Below are positions 55,501 to 64,000 of a DNA stretch of 64,000 nucleotides, one piece after another. The stretch is from Pararobbsia silviterrae. GTDB taxonomy: Bacteria > Pseudomonadota > Gammaproteobacteria > Burkholderiales > Burkholderiaceae. The position numbers and the translations under genes were made by a program. The stretch spans positions 35,196-99,195 of the forward strand of contig NZ_RBZU01000018.1 of NCBI RefSeq assembly GCF_003628125.1, read 5' to 3'. Numbering within the stretch: position 1 is the first letter of the stretch; the number at the start of each line of letters is the position of its first letter. A model generated the notes under the pieces. The model made no database searches. It had not been told where the DNA came from and saw nothing but the letters and a program-made list of their open reading frames with translations.

Positions 55501-56339
55501 CGAACGCATTGAACTGGTGCGTCGGCGAAATGGAAAAGCGCTATCGGCTTATGTCGGCGCTCGGCGTGCGCAATATCGCCGGCTTCAATCAGAAGATCCG
55601 CGACGCGGCGCGCGAAGAACGCAAGATCGGCAATCCGTTCTCGCTGACGCCCGACGCGCCCGAACCGCTCGCGCCGCTGCCGCTGATCGTCGTGATCATC
55701 GACGAACTCGCCGACCTCATGATGGTCGCGGGCAAGAAGATCGAGGAACTGATCGCGCGCCTCGCGCAGAAGGCGCGCGCGTCGGGCATCCACCTGATCC
55801 TCGCGACGCAGCGTCCGTCGGTCGATGTGATCACGGGGCTGATCAAGGCCAATATTCCGACGCGCGTCGCATTCCAGGTCTCGTCGAAGATCGATTCGCG
55901 GACCATCCTCGACCAGATGGGCGCGGAAACGCTGCTGGGCCAAGGCGATATGCTGTTCCTGCCGCCGGGCACCGGCGATCCGCAGCGGATCCACGGCGCG
56001 TTCGTCGCTGACGACGAAGTACATCGCGTTGTCGAGCATCTCAAGCAATTCGGCGAACCCGAGTACGAAGCCGCGATTCTCGATCCGGGTCCCGCTGAAG
56101 GCGTGACGACCGACTTGTTCGGCGAAGTCACCGACCCCGAGGCCGACCCGCTCTACGACGAAGCCGTCTCGTTCGTCGTGCGGACGCGCCGCGCGTCGAT
56201 CTCGTCGGTGCAACGGCAATTGCGGATCGGATACAACCGCGCCGCGCGGCTCGTCGAGCAGATGGAGGCGGCCGGGCTCGTCTCGGCGATGGGCGTCAAC
56301 GGCAGCCGCGAGGTGCTCGTCGCCGGTCCGGCCGACTGA
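52518..56339 (+). CDS. ftsK: DNA translocase FtsK/SpoIIIE family with long disordered linker
   Basis: 1273-residue DNA pump that moves chromosome ends through the closing septum. Three N-terminal membrane helices (about 6-22, 43-62 and 86-104) are fewer than the usual four or five. A linker of about 700 residues is low in complexity, rich in Ala, Asp, Thr and Pro. The C-terminal motor has Walker [16 protein letters not shown] (about residue 936), Walker [13 protein letters not shown] (about 1056) and [20 protein letters not shown]. The final gamma winged helix, [20 protein letters not shown], reads the KOPS sequence. ATG 52518 is preferred to the upstream TTG at 52497; neither has a ribosome site. 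The N-terminus suggests a second, shorter-membrane paralogue. Confidence 0.92.
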   Translation: MHNVVTGWFGLSTLWIVALAWRLVASRLTSHDDLHAPRTVRTILGAICVLTASAVLEAGVWIRLAPDGAFDRVGRALLGAFGSTPSIAIGVVGLAFGLPWLFGTRISALVADLVGNGASDADAPRPARRAVQDGGASYAEPRWRTSGTADAPLTERRPSSGLRAPGELGTSQRPSVFSTASANAARHASRRTTHVTPGAEPVEIITPESLRLAPRANPGAQGTRAPDAQTTARHATPHAPATYRTITTTPESAAQTVPEAAASPRARTSAQVAAAAAARQAAAAALRARAYGQPVPGSTPSRQNTDTRTGARTDGIEDGATASIEPNTSSTLSNASADTSRTPNERAASPTTRESGDPRDTAPSADTIAETFRNVERMAAQWPTLAGAGAAVSANVADGVASPDISAAAPASASASASESAPAHEQVSEVSSLAVIEPIEPIEPIEPVEPVESVESVESVESVESVESVESVESSDATIPAPDARAIDPVLSLAPGDAQDIDAPSPTPRPAMEADTDAHARANADTDAHANTDVDVDSVEIGMPPVTAPDTSHDETEDPTQPIDLGVFTPGGDVGDRVRYADASSTSPSPVHDTESVGASAHEDIHAPETLTAPVRALPAKARADAPAPATADMRVIDLAALEAEVSTRVDADPAPSASPSHSPTAPIATIDPPDARTDIALASPPPSTATIDLSDSSEASVSLATAATPVSLTPHQPLLPPTDELATLDFATAFPIPAFTPPPIAAPAPRPAAASAAPVVPAVPAGQQATEFEFHPPSASHVELPGLALLASAADPHEPASESLLAETGQLIEQRLKEFKVPVTVVGASAGPVITRFEVEPALGVRGAQIVGLMKDLSRGLGLTSIRVVETIPGKTCMGLELPNPKRQIIRLAEILADGAYQNSTSHLTIAMGKDITGTPIVTDLARAPHMLVAGTTGSGKSVAINAMILSLLYKATPADVRLIMIDPKMLELSVYEGIPHLLAPVVTDMKLAANALNWCVGEMEKRYRLMSALGVRNIAGFNQKIRDAAREERKIGNPFSLTPDAPEPLAPLPLIVVIIDELADLMMVAGKKIEELIARLAQKARASGIHLILATQRPSVDVITGLIKANIPTRVAFQVSSKIDSRTILDQMGAETLLGQGDMLFLPPGTGDPQRIHGAFVADDEVHRVVEHLKQFGEPEYEAAILDPGPAEGVTTDLFGEVTDPEADPLYDEAVSFVVRTRRASISSVQRQLRIGYNRAARLVEQMEAAGLVSAMGVNGSREVLVAGPAD
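53826..53933 (+). repeat. 9-bp coding repeat array in ftsK, 12 units
   Basis: Twelve in-frame nonamers: three GAGCCGATC (Glu-Pro-Ile), two GAGCCGGTC (Glu-Pro-Val) and seven GAGTCGGTC (Glu-Ser-Val), then a decayed GAGTCAAGC. The seven identical units point to recent expansion by slippage. They add an acidic, periodic strand to the linker. Array length is likely to vary between strains. Confidence 0.92.
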
Positions 56340-56451
56340 GACGCGCCGCCGAAGGGGACGACCCCGTGTCGAGCGCGGGATGCACTAAAGTGTGGCCCAC
56401 GCGGCATGCAAGCTGGCAGAATTCGGCAATCGAACCTGACAAAACGCTTTC

Positions 56452-57222
56452 ATGGACACACTCGAAACACTCGTACTCGATCCGAATGCCTGGGCCGCGC
56501 TCGCGACGCTGATCGCGATGGAAGTCGTGCTCGGCATCGACAACCTGCTGTTCATCTCGATCCTGACCAACAAGCTGCCCGCCGCGCACCGCGAAAACGC
56601 GCGGCGCATCGGGATCGGCCTCGCGCTGATTCTGCGGCTCGTGTTGCTTGCGACCGTCTCGACGATCGTCAAGATGACCACGCCGCTCGTGACCTTCTTC
56701 GATCACGGCTTTTCGTGGCGCGACCTCATCCTGGTCGCGGGGGGTCTATTCCTGGTCTGGAAATCGACGCGCGAGATCCACCATCACATCGCGGGCGGCG
56801 ACGAACACGATGCGCCGGCCGACTCGGGTTCCGCGGCCCAGGCGGGCTTCGTCGCGGCCATCGGACAGATTCTCGTGCTCGATCTCGTGTTCTCGGTCGA
56901 CAGCATCATCACCGCGGTCGGCATGACGGAACACATCCCGATCATGTTCGCGGCGGTCATCGTCGCGGTCACCGTCATGCTGTTCGCGGCGGGGCCGCTC
57001 GCGAACTTCATCGCGCGCAACCCGACGATCGTCATGCTCGCGCTCGGGTTCCTGCTCGTGATCGGCATGACGCTGATCGCGGACGGCTTCGGCACGCACG
57101 TGCCCAAAGGCTATATCTACGGCGCCATGGCGTTCTCGGCCCTGGTCGAAGGACTCAATATGATGTCCCGGCGCGCGCGCGCGAAACGCGCCGCGTCGCG
57201 CGCTTCGTCACGCGCGTCCTAG
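56452..57222 (+). CDS. TerC-family integral membrane protein
   Basis: 256-residue inner membrane protein of the TerC family with seven helices. The two metal-binding motifs are visible: [20 protein letters not shown] in helix 1-2 and [20 protein letters not shown] in the second half. The family includes Mn2+ exporters (Alx, MeeF-like) and tellurite-resistance TerC; recent work favours Mn export during secretion. The cytoplasmic His-rich loop [13 protein letters not shown] is notable. ATG 56452 lies 112 bp after ftsK. The C-terminal tail is basic ([17 protein letters not shown]). Confidence 0.92.
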   Translation: MDTLETLVLDPNAWAALATLIAMEVVLGIDNLLFISILTNKLPAAHRENARRIGIGLALILRLVLLATVSTIVKMTTPLVTFFDHGFSWRDLILVAGGLFLVWKSTREIHHHIAGGDEHDAPADSGSAAQAGFVAAIGQILVLDLVFSVDSIITAVGMTEHIPIMFAAVIVAVTVMLFAAGPLANFIARNPTIVMLALGFLLVIGMTLIADGFGTHVPKGYIYGAMAFSALVEGLNMMSRRARAKRAASRASSRAS

Positions 57223-57345
57223 TGTCCGTCTGAAGGTCCGTATCCACGGCCGCCTGAATGCACGTCGGGGTACTCGTCGGGGGGCACATCGCAGCGCACG
57301 CTGGAACGCGCATCGGAATGCACCCCGTCGCGCGTCCCGACAGGC

Positions 57346-58638
57346 TCAGACTTCGAGCGCGTCGGTCTGCGTGCTCGATGCGCCGCGCGTGCCGCCGAGC
57401 ACGGCGCGCAAGCGGTCGCGATCGAGCTCCTTTTCCCAGGCCGATACGACGACCGTGGCGACGCCGTTGCCGACGATATTCGTCAGCGCGCGGCACTCGG
57501 ACATAAAGCGATCGATGCCGAGGATCAGCACCATGCCCGTCAATGGAATCGTCGGCACGACCGCGAGCGTGGCGGCGAGCGTGATGAACCCCGCGCCCGT
57601 CACGCCGCTCGCGCCCTTCGAGGTCAGCATCGCCACCGCGAGCAACGTCAATTGCTGGCCCAGCGAGAGATCCGTGTTCGTGGCTTGCGCAATGAACACG
57701 ACCGCCATCGTCATGTAGATATTCGTGCCGTCGAGGTTGAACGAATACCCGGTCGGCACGACGAGACCGACGACCGAACGCGAGCAACCGAGCTTTTCGA
57801 GCTTCTGCATGAGCTGCGGTAATGCGGCCTCCGACGAGCTCGTGCCGAGCACGATCAACAGCTCTTCCTTGATATAGGCGACGAAACGCACGATGTTGAA
57901 CCCCGTGAATCGCGCGACCGCACCGAGCACGACGAGCACGAATACGACGGACGTCAGATAGAAGGTGCCGACGAGCTTGAGCAGCGGCACCAGCGAACCG
58001 ACGCCGTACTTGCCGATCGTGAACGCCATCGCACCGAATGCGCCGATCGGCGCGAGCTTCGTGATGATCCCGACGATCTTGAACAGCGCCTGCGACGTCG
58101 AATCGATCAGATCGATAAGCGGCTTGCCGCGCTCGCCCGAGGTCCCGAGCACGACGCCGAACAGGATCGCGACGAGCAGGATCTGCAGGATCTCGCCTTG
58201 GGCGAACGCGTCGAAGATCGTGTTCGGAATGATGTGCATGAGAAAGTCGGTCGTCGTCTGCTCATGCGCCTTGGCCGCGAAGCTCGCGACGGCCTTGCCG
58301 TCGAGCGTGGCGGGATCGACGTTGAAGCCCGCGCCGGGCTTGAGCACATGCGTGGCGATCAGGCCGAGCACCAGCGCGAACGACGACACGATCTCGAAGT
58401 ACAGCAGCGCCTTGCCGCCGACGCGGCCGACTTTCTTGACGTCCTGCATGCCCGCGATACCCGCGACGACCGTGCAGAAGATGATCGGCCCGATGACCAT
58501 CTTGATGAGCTTGATAAACGCGTCGCCCAGCGGCTTCGCATCGATCGCGAGCGACGGATAGAAATGTCCGAGCAGCACGCCGAGCGCGATCGCGACGATC
58601 ACCTGGACGTAGAGGACCTTGTGGACAGGCTTTTTCAT
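57346..58638 (-). CDS. dctA: C4-dicarboxylate:cation symporter DctA
   Basis: 430-residue inner membrane symporter of the DAACS family that imports succinate, fumarate and malate with H+ or Na+. Family hallmarks are [40 protein letters not shown] (the serine-rich hairpin), [20 protein letters not shown] and [20 protein letters not shown]. Length is normal. It is controlled by a sigma-54 promoter at 58694-58709 and divergent dctB-dctD. The 268 bp between dctA and dctB hold all regulatory signals. Expression should require DctD~P and RpoN. Confidence 0.96.
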   Translation of the reverse strand: MKKPVHKVLYVQVIVAIALGVLLGHFYPSLAIDAKPLGDAFIKLIKMVIGPIIFCTVVAGIAGMQDVKKVGRVGGKALLYFEIVSSFALVLGLIATHVLKPGAGFNVDPATLDGKAVASFAAKAHEQTTTDFLMHIIPNTIFDAFAQGEILQILLVAILFGVVLGTSGERGKPLIDLIDSTSQALFKIVGIITKLAPIGAFGAMAFTIGKYGVGSLVPLLKLVGTFYLTSVVFVLVVLGAVARFTGFNIVRFVAYIKEELLIVLGTSSSEAALPQLMQKLEKLGCSRSVVGLVVPTGYSFNLDGTNIYMTMAVVFIAQATNTDLSLGQQLTLLAVAMLTSKGASGVTGAGFITLAATLAVVPTIPLTGMVLILGIDRFMSECRALTNIVGNGVATVVVSAWEKELDRDRLRAVLGGTRGASSTQTDALEV

Positions 58639-58693
58639 GCGCGTCTCCGAGTGGGGTTATGGTTATGCCCCTTGCGGGACTCGGCCCCCTTAG

Positions 58694-58709
58694 TGCAAGG
58701 TCGATGCCA
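58694..58709 (-). promoter_or_regulatory. Sigma-54 (RpoN) promoter of dctA
   Basis: The minus strand reads TGGCATCGACCTTGCA. It has GG and GC ten bases apart and matches the consensus TGGCACG-N4-TTGCW at all but two positions. The GC lies about 58 bp before the dctA start codon, giving a leader of about 45 nt. Confidence 0.88.
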
Positions 58710-58773
58710 TCTCGGAGACGACGCGTTTTCCCTGGAATTTCAGGGCATTGCGACCGCGACGCGGGCGCGTGCG

Positions 58774-58787
58774 TCCGGAGTTCCGGA
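58774..58787. promoter_or_regulatory. Putative DctD binding site UAS1
   Basis: TCCGGAGTTCCGGA: two TCCGGA palindromes separated by GT. It lies 65-78 bp upstream of the sigma-54 -24 element, a typical enhancer distance. Confidence 0.6.
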
Positions 58788-58805
58788 TTCGCGCCGACGC
58801 AGGTC

Positions 58806-58819
58806 TCCGGATTTCCGGA
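58806..58819. promoter_or_regulatory. Putative DctD binding site UAS2
   Basis: TCCGGATTTCCGGA: the same form as UAS1, centred 32 bp away (three helical turns), so the two sites face the same side of the helix. Tandem enhancer sites are the known arrangement for DctD in rhizobia. Confidence 0.6.
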
Positions 58820-58906
58820 CGTCGCGCATCGGGGCGCTTGTCGACTCGCTTTCCGATCCGCTTGTCGATCCGCTTGTCGACCCGCTTTCACGCGGTCCGG
58901 CACGTT

Positions 58907-60799
58907 ATGATTCGGCCGATGAAGTTACGCACCTTGTTCCCGCTTGCCGCGTTCGGACTCGCGCTCGTCGTCGCGTGCTCGGTCGTCTGGACCGTCACGC
59001 GCGAGCGCGGGGTCGAGGCCCTGCGCAAGGGGGCGGCCGCGCGGCTCGAACGTAACGTCGGCACGCTCAAAAGCACGCTCGACCGCTACGAATACCTGCC
59101 CTACCTGCTCGCGCTGCATCCCGATGTGCAGAACGTGCTCGCGTCGCCCGACGCGGAATCGGTCGATCGCGCGAACCGCTATCTCGAAGACGTGAACGCG
59201 CATGCGCGCGCGACCGTCACGTATATCGTGCGCGCCGACGGCCGCTGTATCGCCGCGAGCAACTGGCGCACGCCGAGCAGCTTTATCGGAGAGGACTATC
59301 GTTTCCGGCCGTACTTCGTCGATGCGCGCAACGGCGGCATCGGCCGCTTCTTCGGCATCGGCACGATCTCGCGCGAGCCCGGCTACTACATCTCGCAGCC
59401 CGTCTATCGCGACCATGCGCTTGTCGGCGTGGCCGTCGTCAAGCTCAATCTCGAATGGTTCCAGCACGCCGACGAGTCCGAGCCGATGCTCGTCGCCGAC
59501 GATCATGGCGTGATCTTCCTGTCGTCGAATCCCGCGTGGAAATACCGGACGCTCGCACCGATTCCCGCGGCCACGCTCGACGCGATCCGCGACGTGCGGC
59601 AATACGCGCGCGAAGCGTTGCTGCCGCTGCCGATCAACATCGCGGCGCGACTCGCCGGCGATGCGCAGATCGTCCATATCGGAGAACGTCCGCTTGCGCC
59701 CGCGTATCTCGCGACGCATCGGCATCTCGACGCGCCCGCCTGGCAATTCGTGAGCGTCGCGCCGATGGCGAATGTCGAGCGCGACGCAGCAAACGCAGCC
59801 ACCATCACGGCGTTCGGTCTGATTTCGGCGTGCCTGCTGCTCGTCTATCTGCGTATGCGGCGTATCCGGACCGTCGAGATGGCGCGCAGCCGCGCGTTGC
59901 TCCAGCAGGCCTATGCCCAGTTGAATGCGCGCGTCGAAGCGCGCACGGCCGACTTGTCGGCGGCCAATGCGCAGCTCACGCGCGAAGTCGCCGAGCGAAC
60001 CCGTGCCGAACACGAACTCCGCGCGACGCAGAACGAGTTGATCCAGGCGAGCAAGCTCGCGGCGCTCGGCCAGATGGCGGCCGGCATCACGCACGAGCTC
60101 AATCAGCCGCTGACCGCATTACGCAGCTTCTCGGACAACACGCGCGTGCTGCTCGAACGCGGGCGGCTCGATGCGGCGACCGAGAATCTATCGGCCATCG
60201 CCTCGCTGACCGAACGCATGGGGCGGATCACGAATCAACTCAAGCTGTTCGTCGGGAAAGCACGCCCGATGATGACCGACGCCTCGCTGCAGGCCGTGCT
60301 TCGCAACGCGCTCGCGGTCCTCGAGGTTCGGCTCGGCGGCGTGCGGTTCGAAGCGACGTCGGATCTCGCACCCGCGAGCGCGGAGATCGAGCGGCCCGCT
60401 GCAAGCCCGCTCGACTGTGTGCCGCCTGAGCTTCGCGTGCACGGTGAATCGCTGCGGCTCGAACAGGTCGTCATCAACGTCGTCGGCAATGCGCTCGATG
60501 CGCTGGCCGGGCGCGCGGATCCGCGAATCGCGCTCGACGTGCGCGCCGATGCGGCTTCGGTCCGGCTGACGATCGAAGACAACGGCCCCGGCATCGACGA
60601 CGACGCGCTGACGCATCTGTTCGAACCGTTTTTCACGACGAAGGAAATGGGCGCCGGTCTCGGCCTGGGCCTCGCGATCTCGTCGTCGATTCTGCGCGAG
60701 TGCGGCGGCGCGCTCGATGCGGGCAACGTATCCACCGGGGGCGCGCGATTCGCCATCACGTTGCGCCGATCGGACTTCGATAAACGGATGAATTCATGA
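58907..60799 (+). CDS. dctB: C4-dicarboxylate sensor histidine kinase DctB
   Basis: 630-residue membrane sensor kinase. An N-terminal helix (about 8-28) and a second at about 305-325 enclose a periplasmic double-PDC sensor domain that binds C4-dicarboxylates (FIGEDYRFRPYFVDARNGGI and REPGYYISQPV). A coiled-coil linker (ARTADLSAANAQLTREVAER) leads to the H-box MAAGITHELNQPLTALRSFS, and then to an HATPase with NVVGNALDAL, ENDNGPGIDD-like and GAGLGLGLAISSSI boxes. ATG 58907 or 58919 are equally possible; neither has a ribosome site. It phosphorylates DctD. Confidence 0.94.
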   Translation: MIRPMKLRTLFPLAAFGLALVVACSVVWTVTRERGVEALRKGAAARLERNVGTLKSTLDRYEYLPYLLALHPDVQNVLASPDAESVDRANRYLEDVNAHARATVTYIVRADGRCIAASNWRTPSSFIGEDYRFRPYFVDARNGGIGRFFGIGTISREPGYYISQPVYRDHALVGVAVVKLNLEWFQHADESEPMLVADDHGVIFLSSNPAWKYRTLAPIPAATLDAIRDVRQYAREALLPLPINIAARLAGDAQIVHIGERPLAPAYLATHRHLDAPAWQFVSVAPMANVERDAANAATITAFGLISACLLLVYLRMRRIRTVEMARSRALLQQAYAQLNARVEARTADLSAANAQLTREVAERTRAEHELRATQNELIQASKLAALGQMAAGITHELNQPLTALRSFSDNTRVLLERGRLDAATENLSAIASLTERMGRITNQLKLFVGKARPMMTDASLQAVLRNALAVLEVRLGGVRFEATSDLAPASAEIERPAASPLDCVPPELRVHGESLRLEQVVINVVGNALDALAGRADPRIALDVRADAASVRLTIEDNGPGIDDDALTHLFEPFFTTKEMGAGLGLGLAISSSILRECGGALDAGNVSTGGARFAITLRRSDFDKRMNS

Positions 60800-62160
60800 C
60801 ACGCGATCAACACGTGCTGGTCGTCGAGGACGACGCGCTGGTGCGCCTCGCGAGCGTGCAGAGCCTGCAGCTCGCGGCATTCGACGCGACCGGCGTCGGT
60901 TCCGCCGAAGAGGCGCTCGCGTATCTCGATACGACGCGTGTGGGCGCGCTCGTCAGCGACGTGCGCTTGCCGGGGGCGAGCGGGCTCGAGTTGCTCGCCC
61001 ATTGCCGCGAGCGGCGCCCCGACGTTCCCGTCATTCTGATGACGGGTCACGGCGATATCTCGATGGCGGTCACGGCGATGCGCGATGGCGCCTACGACTT
61101 CATCGAGAAGCCTTTCGCATCCGAGCGGCTCGTCGAAACCGTTCGCCGGGCGCTCGAACATGGGCAACTGATCCACGAGAATCGCGCGTTGCGCAGCGCG
61201 CTCGCGATCGAACGCACGCCGACGAGCCGGATCATCGGCCGCAGTCCGGCGATCGAGCAGATCCGGCGATTGATCGCGAATGTCGCGCCGACCGACGCGC
61301 CCGTGTTGATCCACGGCGACACCGGGTCGGGTAAGGAGCTCATCGCGCGAAGTCTCCATGAAATGTCGACGCGAGGCGAGAAGCCATTTCTCGCGGTCAA
61401 TTGCGCGGCGCTGCCTGAAACCATGTTCGAGTCCGAGATGTTCGGCTACGAAGCCGGGGCATTCACAGGCGCGAGCAAGCGGCGCATCGGCAAGATCGAA
61501 CACGCGTCGGGCGGCACCTTGTTTCTCGACGAGATCGAGAGCATGCCGCTCGCGTTGCAGGCCAAGCTGCTGCGCGTGCTTCAGGAAGGCACGCTCGAGC
61601 GGCTCGGATCGAACCAGCCGATTCGGGTCGATTGCCGCATCGTCGCGGCCGTCAAGGGCGATATCGAGCACTTGATGGCAAGCGGACAGTTCCGGCGCGA
61701 TCTGTTTTATCGGCTCAACGTGGTGACCGTAACGCTGCCGCCGCTCAGCGAGCGACGCGAGGACATCGTCCCGTTGTTCGAAGCGTTCGTGCTCGATGCA
61801 GCGGTCCGGTATGCGCGGCCCGCGCGTCGGATTCCGCCGGAATTCGCACACGCGCTCATGCAACGCGCATGGCCCGGCAATATTCGCGAACTCCGCAACG
61901 CGGCGGATCGCTTCGTGCTCGGCATCGAAGACGCGCCGGCGACGTTCGAGATCGAATCGGCAACGGGCAAGCGCGACTCGCTACGGGAGCGTGTGGATCA
62001 GTTCGAGCGCGCCGTGATCGCCGATACGCTCGCGCGATGCGGCGGCGTCGTGGCCGTCGCGGCCGAGCATCTGCAAGTCGGCAAGGCGACGCTCTACGAA
62101 AAGCTCAAACGATACGGCATTACCGGTGCGAACGACGCGCCGCACACGCAGGGGCCTTGA
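60796..62160 (+). CDS. dctD: C4-dicarboxylate response regulator DctD (sigma-54 activator)
   Basis: 454-residue enhancer-binding response regulator. The receiver domain (about 5-120) has its phospho-Asp in [13 protein letters not shown]. The AAA+ domain has Walker [14 protein letters not shown], the sigma-54-contacting loop [17 protein letters not shown] and Walker [12 protein letters not shown]. The C-terminal Fis-type helix-turn-helix is [30 protein letters not shown] precedes the ATG, which overlaps the dctB stop by 4 bp. It activates the sigma-54 dctA promoter, presumably from the twin sites at 58774 and 58806. Confidence 0.95.
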   Translation: MTRDQHVLVVEDDALVRLASVQSLQLAAFDATGVGSAEEALAYLDTTRVGALVSDVRLPGASGLELLAHCRERRPDVPVILMTGHGDISMAVTAMRDGAYDFIEKPFASERLVETVRRALEHGQLIHENRALRSALAIERTPTSRIIGRSPAIEQIRRLIANVAPTDAPVLIHGDTGSGKELIARSLHEMSTRGEKPFLAVNCAALPETMFESEMFGYEAGAFTGASKRRIGKIEHASGGTLFLDEIESMPLALQAKLLRVLQEGTLERLGSNQPIRVDCRIVAAVKGDIEHLMASGQFRRDLFYRLNVVTVTLPPLSERREDIVPLFEAFVLDAAVRYARPARRIPPEFAHALMQRAWPGNIRELRNAADRFVLGIEDAPATFEIESATGKRDSLRERVDQFERAVIADTLARCGGVVAVAAEHLQVGKATLYEKLKRYGITGANDAPHTQGP

Positions 62161-62235
62161 GCATCGCACGACGGTTCGTGCGTTCGAATGGCATCGGTGC
62201 CGTCGAGCCGTGTCGCGAATTCGCTTGAATCGGGA

Positions 62236-63093
62236 TCACGCGAAATCCCACTCGGCGTCGATCGACGCGCCGAGTTCGATCCACGCGCCGTCGCCTTCGA
62301 TGGCGATCGCGTTTTGCCCGAACGTGAGCCCGCCTCCGACGCGCGGGTTCGCGCGATAGATCGCAAGCGTGTCGAGCGGTTCGTGAGGCCAGTGGGGATC
62401 ACGCATGCCGTCGGTCTGATCGATCGTCGTGATCGGACACCGCGCGCAGGGTTTCGAGAGTCGCAACACGACGGACGGCGAACCGGCGATCGTGAGTGTT
62501 TCGATAAAGTCCTCGTCATACGCGTCGAGGCCCGATACGACGATGTTCGGGCGAAACCGGCTCATCGGAATCGGGGTCGCGCCTTTCGCAAGCAAGCGCC
62601 CGTTGAGTTCATCGAGCGACGCCTCACCGGTCACGAGAATCGGAAAACCATCGGCGAATTGCGTGACGGCATCGTGTTCGCCCGTCCATTTCTTGCTGAC
62701 GGCGCGCGACACCGAAGGATCGAAGCGCACGAGACGAAGCGTCGAATCCAGGCGCTGCGAGAACCACTGCGCCGCACGATCGCCCTCGTCGATGGCCACC
62801 ATGCTGTCATCCCAGACACTGACCTGGCGGCTCGGCGTGCGCGTCGGTGGCTTCAGCGGCAATTCAAGCGCGGGCATGCCGTCGCTTCGGACAACGAGGC
62901 AATCGCCCTCGAATGTCGGCACGATGCGCGCCATATCCGGATACGTGCGCTGGCTCACGAATCCGTCGTTCACGTCCACGACCATCCAATGCCGATCCCA
63001 TTCGAGGCCCCAGGGGGTCAGTCGCGCGCGTTCAAGCGCGAGACCCGCGCACGATTTGATGGGATAGCTATGAAGTCCGGTGAGTGTCGGCAT
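62236..63093 (-). CDS. MOSC-domain protein
   Basis: 285-residue protein with an N-terminal MOSC_N beta-barrel (LTGLHSYPIKSCAGLALERA and LTPWGLEWDRHWMVVD) and a C-terminal MOSC domain. The molybdenum-ligating Cys is expected in LSKPCARCPITTIDQTDG. Members (YiiM, YcbX, mARC) transfer reducing power to N-hydroxylated compounds using molybdenum cofactor. No ferredoxin domain is fused, so an outside partner is needed. ATG 63093 is used although its ribosome site is weak; the upstream frame is Arg-rich and not protein-like. It lies 75 bp from the dctD stop, convergent with it. Confidence 0.88.
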   Translation of the reverse strand: MPTLTGLHSYPIKSCAGLALERARLTPWGLEWDRHWMVVDVNDGFVSQRTYPDMARIVPTFEGDCLVVRSDGMPALELPLKPPTRTPSRQVSVWDDSMVAIDEGDRAAQWFSQRLDSTLRLVRFDPSVSRAVSKKWTGEHDAVTQFADGFPILVTGEASLDELNGRLLAKGATPIPMSRFRPNIVVSGLDAYDEDFIETLTIAGSPSVVLRLSKPCARCPITTIDQTDGMRDPHWPHEPLDTLAIYRANPRVGGGLTFGQNAIAIEGDGAWIELGASIDAEWDFA

Positions 63094-63357
63094 AGATTCG
63101 GTCAAGTCCGTGCAAAGCGCATGACGCTGCGGAGCGTCGGGGTTCTCGATTGCCCGATTGTAAATCTCGATGCAAGGTGCAGCGCGCGAGGTGCGACGTT
63201 TTCGTGCGACGACGGTCGCCGTCACATGGGACCTCGATCTTGCCGGTGCGGATAACCGGGCGCGCGCGCGGGCGCGTGTCGGCCGTGCGTAATCTGCAAG
63301 CGGCAGCCGAGATACGGCGCGCATTCTGGCGATCCCTAAATTGTTTGAGGAGCGGTC

Positions 63358-63810
63358 ATGGAGAACATCGGAATCTCGTTACGCAATGTCGCCGATCACC
63401 CGAGGATGCGCGCCCAGGAGACCGCCGAGGCGCGGCCGCCGCTGTGGGTCCGATTGAAAGCCGCTCGCAACGCTGGCGCAGTTGCACTGTGTGCCGTGGC
63501 GGGTTTGACGATGTGGGGGAGCGCGCGGATCTCGATAAACAACGGCATGGTGGCGCGCGTGCTCGGCGAGATTGGATTGGAGCACGCGATGCAGGCCGGG
63601 GCTGTCATCGGCGCCGCGGGCGGCTTGGTGTCGCTGAGTGCAATCTTGGGCGGCATCGTCTTGGTACGGCCGCAGATGCCCACCCGCTCGCTGATGTATA
63701 TGCTCGGCGCATGCACATCGCTCGGTGTCGCGGTCGGATCCGTCGCGGGGGCGATGTTCGGACGACTCGGATGGCAACAGATCGAAGACATCGTCCATCC
63801 GCGCGGATAG
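63358..63810 (+). CDS. Hypothetical small membrane protein
   Basis: 150-residue protein with three or four hydrophobic segments, about residues 40-55, 80-104 and 112-132, after a 30-residue polar N-terminus MENIGISLRNVADHPRMRAQ. Gly/Ala-rich helices (MQAGAVIGAAGGLVSLSAIL and GACTSLGVAVGSVAGAMFG) suggest a packed helical bundle. I do not recognise a family. GAGGAGCGGTC precedes ATG 63358, a very good ribosome site. It stands alone between the MOSC gene and the rRNA operon. Confidence 0.7.
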   Translation: MENIGISLRNVADHPRMRAQETAEARPPLWVRLKAARNAGAVALCAVAGLTMWGSARISINNGMVARVLGEIGLEHAMQAGAVIGAAGGLVSLSAILGGIVLVRPQMPTRSLMYMLGACTSLGVAVGSVAGAMFGRLGWQQIEDIVHPRG

Positions 63811-63920
63811 TGGCGCGCGAGTGGCGTGTCGCGCGCGTGACGCGACGTAGGAACACTGCGGCGCATTGAGCGAACTGACGCGCGCGAATCAAGTGCGCCA
63901 AATTGGCGCTTAAAAGCAAA

Positions 63921-63946
63921 AAGCCCTGCTCGGATGAGCAGGGCTT
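63921..63946 (-). terminator. Intrinsic terminator of the rRNA operon
   Basis: AAGCCCTGCTC and GAGCAGGGCTT form an 11-bp stem with a 4-nt loop (GGAT). On the minus strand a U-rich tract (TTTTGCTTTTA) follows. It begins about 13 bp past the end of the 5S rRNA. It is the strongest intrinsic terminator in the window. Confidence 0.93.
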
Positions 63947-63959
63947 TCTGGTGTTAAAC

Positions 63960-64000
63960 AGCCTGACGATTACCTACTTTCACACGGGAACCCGCACTAT
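63960..64000 (-). rRNA. rrf: 5S rRNA, 3' end only
   Basis: The minus strand reads ATAGTGCGGGTTCCCGTGTG then AAAGTAGGTAATCGTCAGGC, the conserved 3' part of Burkholderiales 5S rRNA. The rest lies beyond the right edge, and 23S and 16S genes are expected further right, read leftward. Confidence 0.93.

Overview
The window is about 64 kb of GC-rich chromosome from a beta-proteobacterium, most likely the Burkholderiaceae (Burkholderia sensu lato or a close relative). The evidence is the codon bias, the pairing of DUF2844 with DUF3443, the wrbA-DUF2069 pair, a DUF3325-DUF3649-PepSY operon, the BrkB/YihY protein, and the 3' end of a Burkholderia-type 5S rRNA at the right edge. About 50 protein genes can be supported. 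Gene identities come from reading the translated proteins and their motifs; no database search was possible.

Layout. 1-7.6 kb holds housekeeping genes: partial chorismate synthase (aroC), a CBS-domain protein, an Mpo1-like protein, a BrkB-type membrane protein, wrbA-DUF2069, an FAD-linked oxidase and a SRAP (YedK) protein. Several short tandem repeats lie between them. 8-17.5 kb holds a LacI regulator with a perfect 16-bp palindrome upstream, a coiled-coil orphan in an AT-rich patch, an aldo/keto reductase, and a five-gene minus-strand operon (binding protein, ATPase, two permeases, uronate-dehydrogenase-like enzyme) that looks like a sugar-acid uptake unit. 17.9-26 kb holds EamA and MATE exporters, a large penicillin-acylase-family enzyme with low-complexity inserts, an MFS carrier and an enoyl-CoA hydratase.

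27.4-34 kb is a galactoside locus: a GH42 beta-galactosidase, a sugar-binding protein and two permeases, with no ATPase. A divergent LacI regulator faces it across two LacI-type operators. 34-39.3 kb holds an M20 peptidase, a Met-rich repeat protein, a DUF6232 protein and an S9 peptidase. 39.5-43.5 kb is a partial oxidative L-fucose-type pathway (FAH hydrolase, SDR, aldo/keto reductase) with a divergent IclR regulator. 43.7-52.3 kb holds DUF2844-DUF3443, an MscS channel with an overlapping winged-helix gene, S-formylglutathione hydrolase, and the DUF3325-DUF3649-PepSY operon behind a 43-nt near-perfect palindrome with a Fur-like core. 52.5-57.2 kb holds an FtsK translocase with a very long linker and a TerC protein. 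57.3-62.2 kb is a complete C4-dicarboxylate uptake and sensing unit: dctA with a sigma-54 promoter and twin upstream palindromes, and divergent dctB-dctD. The window ends with a MOSC protein, a small membrane protein, and the terminator and 3' end of an rRNA operon read leftward.

No CRISPR array, insertion sequence, tRNA or prophage was seen. I found no single convincingly new system. The strongest candidates for follow-up are the 43-nt palindrome, the dctA regulatory region, an orphan intrinsic terminator at 26.04 kb that may end an unannotated small RNA, the Met-rich repeat protein, and the several short tandem repeat arrays.
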